NCBI GenBank assembly: GCA_947623455.1
Contig: OX392527.1
Span: 32,108,201 to 32,172,200 of the forward strand
DNA length: 64,000 bases
Reading direction: 5' to 3'
Source: Mimachlamys varia
Taxonomy: Eukaryota > Mollusca > Bivalvia > Pectinida > Pectinidae
Part shown: positions 26,101-32,100 of the stretch, piece after piece
Layout: each line of letters begins with the position of its first letter
How positions within the stretch are numbered: position 1 is the first letter of the stretch
Position numbers and translations under genes: made by a program
The notes under the pieces: generated by a model
Databases searched by the model: none
Seen by the model: only the letters and a program-made list of their open reading frames with translations
Told to the model about the DNA's origin: nothing

Positions 26101-29100
26101 ATGGTTTTATATCACTGTATATATGCTTTATATTTTTATAAATTGTTTCATTATTTAGAATAAATTATGCAATACATACTGAAATGATAAATGCTTATGT
26201 ATACAAAAAGATAGAAAATAAGATGGACACACCTTGATACATTACTACAGTTAGTTTAATGGCATTGGTATATAAAACAGCCATCATCTATAGCAACTTA
26301 CAGTATACTAATGATAGTTAGAATAATCCACTGTTGAGGCACTGAAGGTTAATTTCATCCAAAATTTGGGTGCTTTGCAAATATGTTTCCACAGGTTGTT
26401 GCCAGGTGCTGCTAGCAAATTCCTGATGTCTGATTATTCCAGAAACATTTTTTTAATACTGAAGTTAAGATTGATTTGTTTTGGCTACCAAATATTTAAG
26501 TATCTGGTGAAATAAGACTGGTTTGTTTTAGCTGCCTATTATTTAAGTATCAGGTGGTAAATGCGTACACTCAAGCAATGTATTGTATCATTTCCATACC
26601 AGAATTTACAGAACATCAGAAAGGCATCAGCAGAACTGCGTCACAGTAGGAAACTGGCCAAGATATTGGAGGTAACACTGTTGTATGAACCACTGGACCA
26701 AGACGTCCAAACTTCTAACTACTAATAGCTATATTTTAGTTGAAAGGATATACTTTTCTAAAAACAAATGCTTACTATTAAATGGCCACTAATATCTTTA
26801 CGTTATCTTGGTACATTCTGATTTGTAATGAATACTGTACTAAAATGCTAACTTAATATGTAGCCTTTCCTAAATACATTCTGATTGTAACAATGTACGT
26901 ATTTGTATGACAATGACAATGTATAATAATGCAATTGACCTTTTTTCGTTATACTTTAATCAATTTCAACAAATTTGACAATTTGTAAGTTGGTTTAAAA
27001 AGCAATGAGCTCAATAGGTTCCTGTTCAACTTCAAAAATAAGAGATCAATATTTTCCTCACACAGCTAATTTTGGCCATGGGTAACTACATGAACAAAGG
27101 CAATAATAGAGTAGGCGGTGCAGCTGGATTTAGGATATCCTTTCTAGCACAGGTAAGTAAAGGAATATCCTTCCTAGCACAGGTAAGTAAAGGAATATCC
27201 TTCCAAGGACAGGTAAGTAAAGGAATATCCTTCCTAGCACAGGTAAATAAAGGAATATCCTTCCTAGCACAGGTAAGTAAAGGATTATCCTTCCTAGCAC
27301 AGGTAAGTAAAGGAATATCCTTCCTAGCACAGGTAAGTAAAGGATTATCCTTTCTAGCACAGGTAAGTAAAGGAATATCCTTCCTAGCACAGGTAAATAA
27401 AGGAATATCCTTCCTAGCACAGGTAAATAAAGGAATATCCTTCCAAGCTCAGGTAAATAAAGGAATATCCTTCCTAGCACAGGTAAGTAAAGGATTATCC
27501 TTCCTAGCACAGGTAAGTAAAGGAATATCCTTCCTAGCACAGGTAAGTAAAGGATTATCCTTTCTAGCATAGGTAAGTAAAGGAATATCCTTCCTAGCAC
27601 AGGTAAATAAAGGAATATCCTTCCTAGCACAGGTAAATAAAGGAATATCCTTCCAAGCACAGGTAAATAAAGGAATATCCTTCCTAGCACAGGTAAGTAA
27701 AGGATTATCCTTCCTAGCGCAGGTAAGTAAAGGAATATCCTTTCTAGCGCAGGTAAGTAAAGGAATATCCTTTCTAGCACAGGTAAGTAAAGGAATATCC
27801 TTTCTAGCACAGGTAAATAAAGGAATATCCTTCCTAGCACAGGTAAATAAAGGAATATCCTTCCAAGCACAGGTAAATAAAGGAATATCCTTCCTAGCAC
27901 AGGTAAGTAAAGGATTATCCTTCCTAGCACAGGTAAGTAAAGGAATATCCTTTCTAGCGCAGGTAAGTAAAGGAATATCCTTTCTAGCACAGGTAAATAA
28001 AGGAATATCCTTTCTAGCACAGGTAAGTAAAGGAATATCCTTTCTAGCGCAGGTAAATAAAGGAATATCCTTTCTAGCACAGGTAAGTAAAGGAATATCC
28101 TTTCTAGCGCAGGTAAATAAAGGAATATCCTTCCTAGCACAGGTAAATAAAGGAATATCCTTCCTAGCACAGGTAAGTAAAGGATTATCCTTCCTAGCAC
28201 AGGTAAGTAAAGGAATATCCTTTCTAGCGCAGGTAAGTAAAGGAATATCCTTTCTAGCACAGGTAAGTAAAGGAATATCCTTTCTAGCACAGGTAAATAA
28301 AGGAATATCCTTTCTAGCACAGGTAAGTAAAGGAATATCCTTCCTAGCACAGGTAAATAAAGGAATATCCTTTCTAGCACAGGTAAGTAAAGGAATATCC
28401 TTTCTAGCACAGGTAAATAAAGGAATATCCTTTCTAGCACAGGTAAGTAAAGGAATATCCTTTCTAGCACAGGTAAATAAAGGAATATCCTTCCTAGCAC
28501 AGGTAAGTAAAGGAATATCCTTCCTAGCACAGGTAAGTAAAGGAATATCCTTCCTAGCACAGGTAAGTAAAGGAATATCCTTCATAGCACAGGTAAGTAA
28601 AGGATTATCCTTCCAAGCACAGGTAAGTAAAGGTTATCCTTTCTAGCACAGGTAAGTAAAGGAATATCCTTCCTAGCACAGGTAAGTAAAGGATTATCCT
28701 TCCTAGTTCAGGTAAGTAAAGGATTATCCTTCCTAGCGCAGGTAAGAAAAGGAATATCCTTCCTAACGCAGGTAAGTAAAGGATTATCCTTCATAGCACA
28801 TGTAAATAAAGGTTATCCTTCCTAGCACAGGTAAGTAAAGGAATATCCTTCCTAGCACAGGTAAGTAAAGGAATATCCTTCCTAGCACAGGTAAGTAAAG
28901 GAATATCCTTCCTAGCACAGGTAAGTAAAGGAATATCCTTCCTAGCACAGGTAAGTAAAGGAATATCCTTCATAGCGCAGGTAAGTAAAGGAATATCCTT
29001 CCTAGCACAGGTAAGTAAAGGAATATCCTTCCTAGCACAGGTAAGTAAAGGAATATCCTTCCTAGCACAGGTAAGTAAAGGAATATCCTTCATAGCGCAG

Positions 29101-32100
29101 GTTAGTAAAGGAATATCCTTCATAGCACAGGTAAGTAAAGGAATATCCTTCCTAGCACAGGTAAATAAAGGAATATCCTTTCTAGCACAGGTAAGTAAAG
29201 GAATATCCTTTCTAGCACAGGTAAATAAAGGAATATCCTTTCTAGCACAGGTAAGTAAAGGAATATCCTTTCTAGCACAGGTAAGTAAAGGAATATCCTT
29301 TCTAGCACAGGTAAATAAAGGAATATCCTTTCTAGCACAGGTAAATAAAGGAATATCCTTTCTAGCACAGGTAAGTTAAGGAATATCCTTCCTAGCGCAG
29401 GTAAGTAAAGGAATATCCTTCATAGCACAGGTAAATAAAGGAATATCCTTCCTAGCGCAGGTAAATAAAGGAATATCCTTCCTAGCGCAGGTAAGTAAAG
29501 GAATATCCTTCCTAGCACAGGTAAGTAAAGGAATATCCTTTCTAGCACAGGTAAATAAAGGAATATCCTTTCTAGCGCAAGTAAGTAAAGGAATATCCTT
29601 TCTAGCACAGGTAAATAAAGGAATATCCTTCCTAGCACAGGTAAATAAAGGAATATCCTTCCTAAGCACAGGTAAATAAAGGAATATCCTTTCTAGCACA
29701 GGTAAGTAAAGGAATATCCTTTCTAGCACAGGTAAGTAAAGGAATATCCTTTCTAGCACAGGTAAATAAAGGAATATCCTTCCAAGCACAGGTAAATAAA
29801 GGAATATCCTTTCTAGCACAGGTAAATAAAGGAATATCCTTTCTAGCACAGGTAAATAAAGGAATATCCTTTCTAGCACAGGTAAGTAAAGGAATATCCT
29901 TTCTAGCACAGGTAAATAAAGGTTATCCTTCCAAGCACAGGTAAATAAAGGAATATCCTTTCTAGCACAGGTAAATAAAGGAATATCCTTCCTAGCACAG
30001 GTAAGTAAAGGAATATCCTTCCTAGCACATGTAAATAAAGGAATATCCTTTCTAGCACAGGTAAATAAAGGATTATCCTTCCTTGCACAGGTAAGTAAAG
30101 GAATATCCTTCATAGCACAGGTAAGTAAAGGAATATCCTTTCTAGCACATGTAAATAAAGGTTATCCTTCCAAGGACAGGTAAATAAAGGTTATCCTTTC
30201 TAGCACAGGTAAATAAAGGAATATCCTTCCTAGCACAGGTAAGTAAAGGAATATCCTTCCAAGCACAGGTAAGTAAAGGAATATCCTTCATAGCACAGGT
30301 AAGTAAAGGAATATCCTTTCTAGCACAGGTAAATAAAGGTTATCCTTCCAAGCACAGGTAAATAAAGGTTATCCTTTCTAGCACAGGTAAGTAAAGGAAT
30401 ACCCTTCCAAGCACAGGTAAGTAAAGGAATATCCTTCCAAGCACAGGTAAGTAAAGGAATATCCTTTCTAGCACAGGTAAATAAAGGAATATCCTTTCTA
30501 GCACAGGTAAATAAAGGAATATCCTTTCTAGCACAGGTAAGTAAAAGAATATCCTTCCAAGCACAGGTAAGTAAAGGAATATCCTTCCTAGCACAGGTAA
30601 ATAAAGGAATATCCTTTCTAGCACAGGTAAATAAAGGAATATCCTTTCTAGCACAGGTAAGTAAAGGAATATCCGTTCTAGCACAGGTAAGTAAAGGAAT
30701 ATCCTTTCTAGCACAGGTAAGTAAAGGATTATCCTTTCTAGCACAGGTAAGTAAAGGAATATCCCTTCTAGCACAGGTAAGTAAAGGAATATCCTTTCTA
30801 GTGCAGGTAAGTAAAGGTTATCCTTCCAAGCACAGGTAAATAAAGGTTATCCTTCCAAGCACAGGTAAATAAAGGAATATCCTTCATAGTACAGGTAAAT
30901 AAAGGAATATCCTTCCTAGCACCTTCCTAACAAATATTGTTCTCATGATAGATATAATTCATTTTAACAACAGAATTAGTCGTATTTGATTCTCCAACAC
31001 ATTTTGTTTTATGTAAAGATTCTTTTACAGAACCCATAAACATTTTGTTTGCTGATGAATGTGACAGAGTACGTTTATCATTTTGTAATTCAGGGGCTAT
31101 TATGAAATTAATAAACCTGACTTGTGTATAATATAAACTAACAAGTTAAAGCTCTGAAGTATAACTGTAATCTCATCATCCTCATCATCAGTTGGATGTC
31201 ACCAAGACTAAGGACAACAAGATGACCTTCATACATGTCCTGGCAGAGGCGGTGTACTCCCAATTCCCTGATGCTTTGTCAGTAGGGGAGGACCTTACCA
31301 CAGTCCCACTGGCTAGCAAAGGTAATTCTTACCACAGTCCCACTGGCTAGCAAAGGTAATTCTTACCACAATCACACAGGCTAGTAAAGGTAATTCTTAC
31401 CACAGTCCCACTGGCTAGCAAAGGTAATTCTTACTACAGTCCCACTGGCTAGCAAAGGTATTTCTTACCACAGTCCCACTGGCTAGCAAAGGTAATTCTT
31501 ACCACAGTCCCACTGGCTAGCAAAGGTATTTCTTACCACAATCACACAGGCTATTAAAGGTAATTCTTACCACAGTCCCATTGGCTAGCAAAGGTATTTC
31601 TTACCACAATCACACAGGCTAGTAAAGGTAATTCTTACCACAGTCCCACTGGCTAGCAAAGGTAATTCTTACCACAGTCCCAATGGCTAGCAAAGGTAAT
31701 TCTTTCTACAGTCCCACTGGCTAGCAAAGGTAATTCTTACTACAGTCCCACTGGCTAGCAAAGGTATTTCTTACCACAGTCCCACTGGCTAGCAAAGGTA
31801 ATTCTTACCACAGTCCCACTGGCTAGTAAAGGTATTTCTTACCACAATCACACAGGCTAGTAAAGGTAATTCTTACCACAGTCCCACTGGCTAGCAAAGG
31901 TAATTCTTACCACAGTCCCACTGGCTAGCAAAGGTATTTCTTACCACAGTCCCACTGGCTAACAAAGGTATTTCTTACCACAGTCCCCATTGCTAGCAAA
32001 GGTAATTCTTACCACAGTCCCACTGGCTAGCAAAGGTATTTCTTACCACAGTCCCACTGGCTAGCAAAGGTATTTCTTACAATCACACTGTCTAGAAAAG

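Noticed and set aside
27130..30774. Long minus-strand open frames (LGRIFLYLPV or CARKDIPLLT repeats, up to 476 codons)
   Set aside because: Antisense translation of the 30 bp unit, which is a multiple of three; two frames are open at once, as expected for a repeat and not for a gene.
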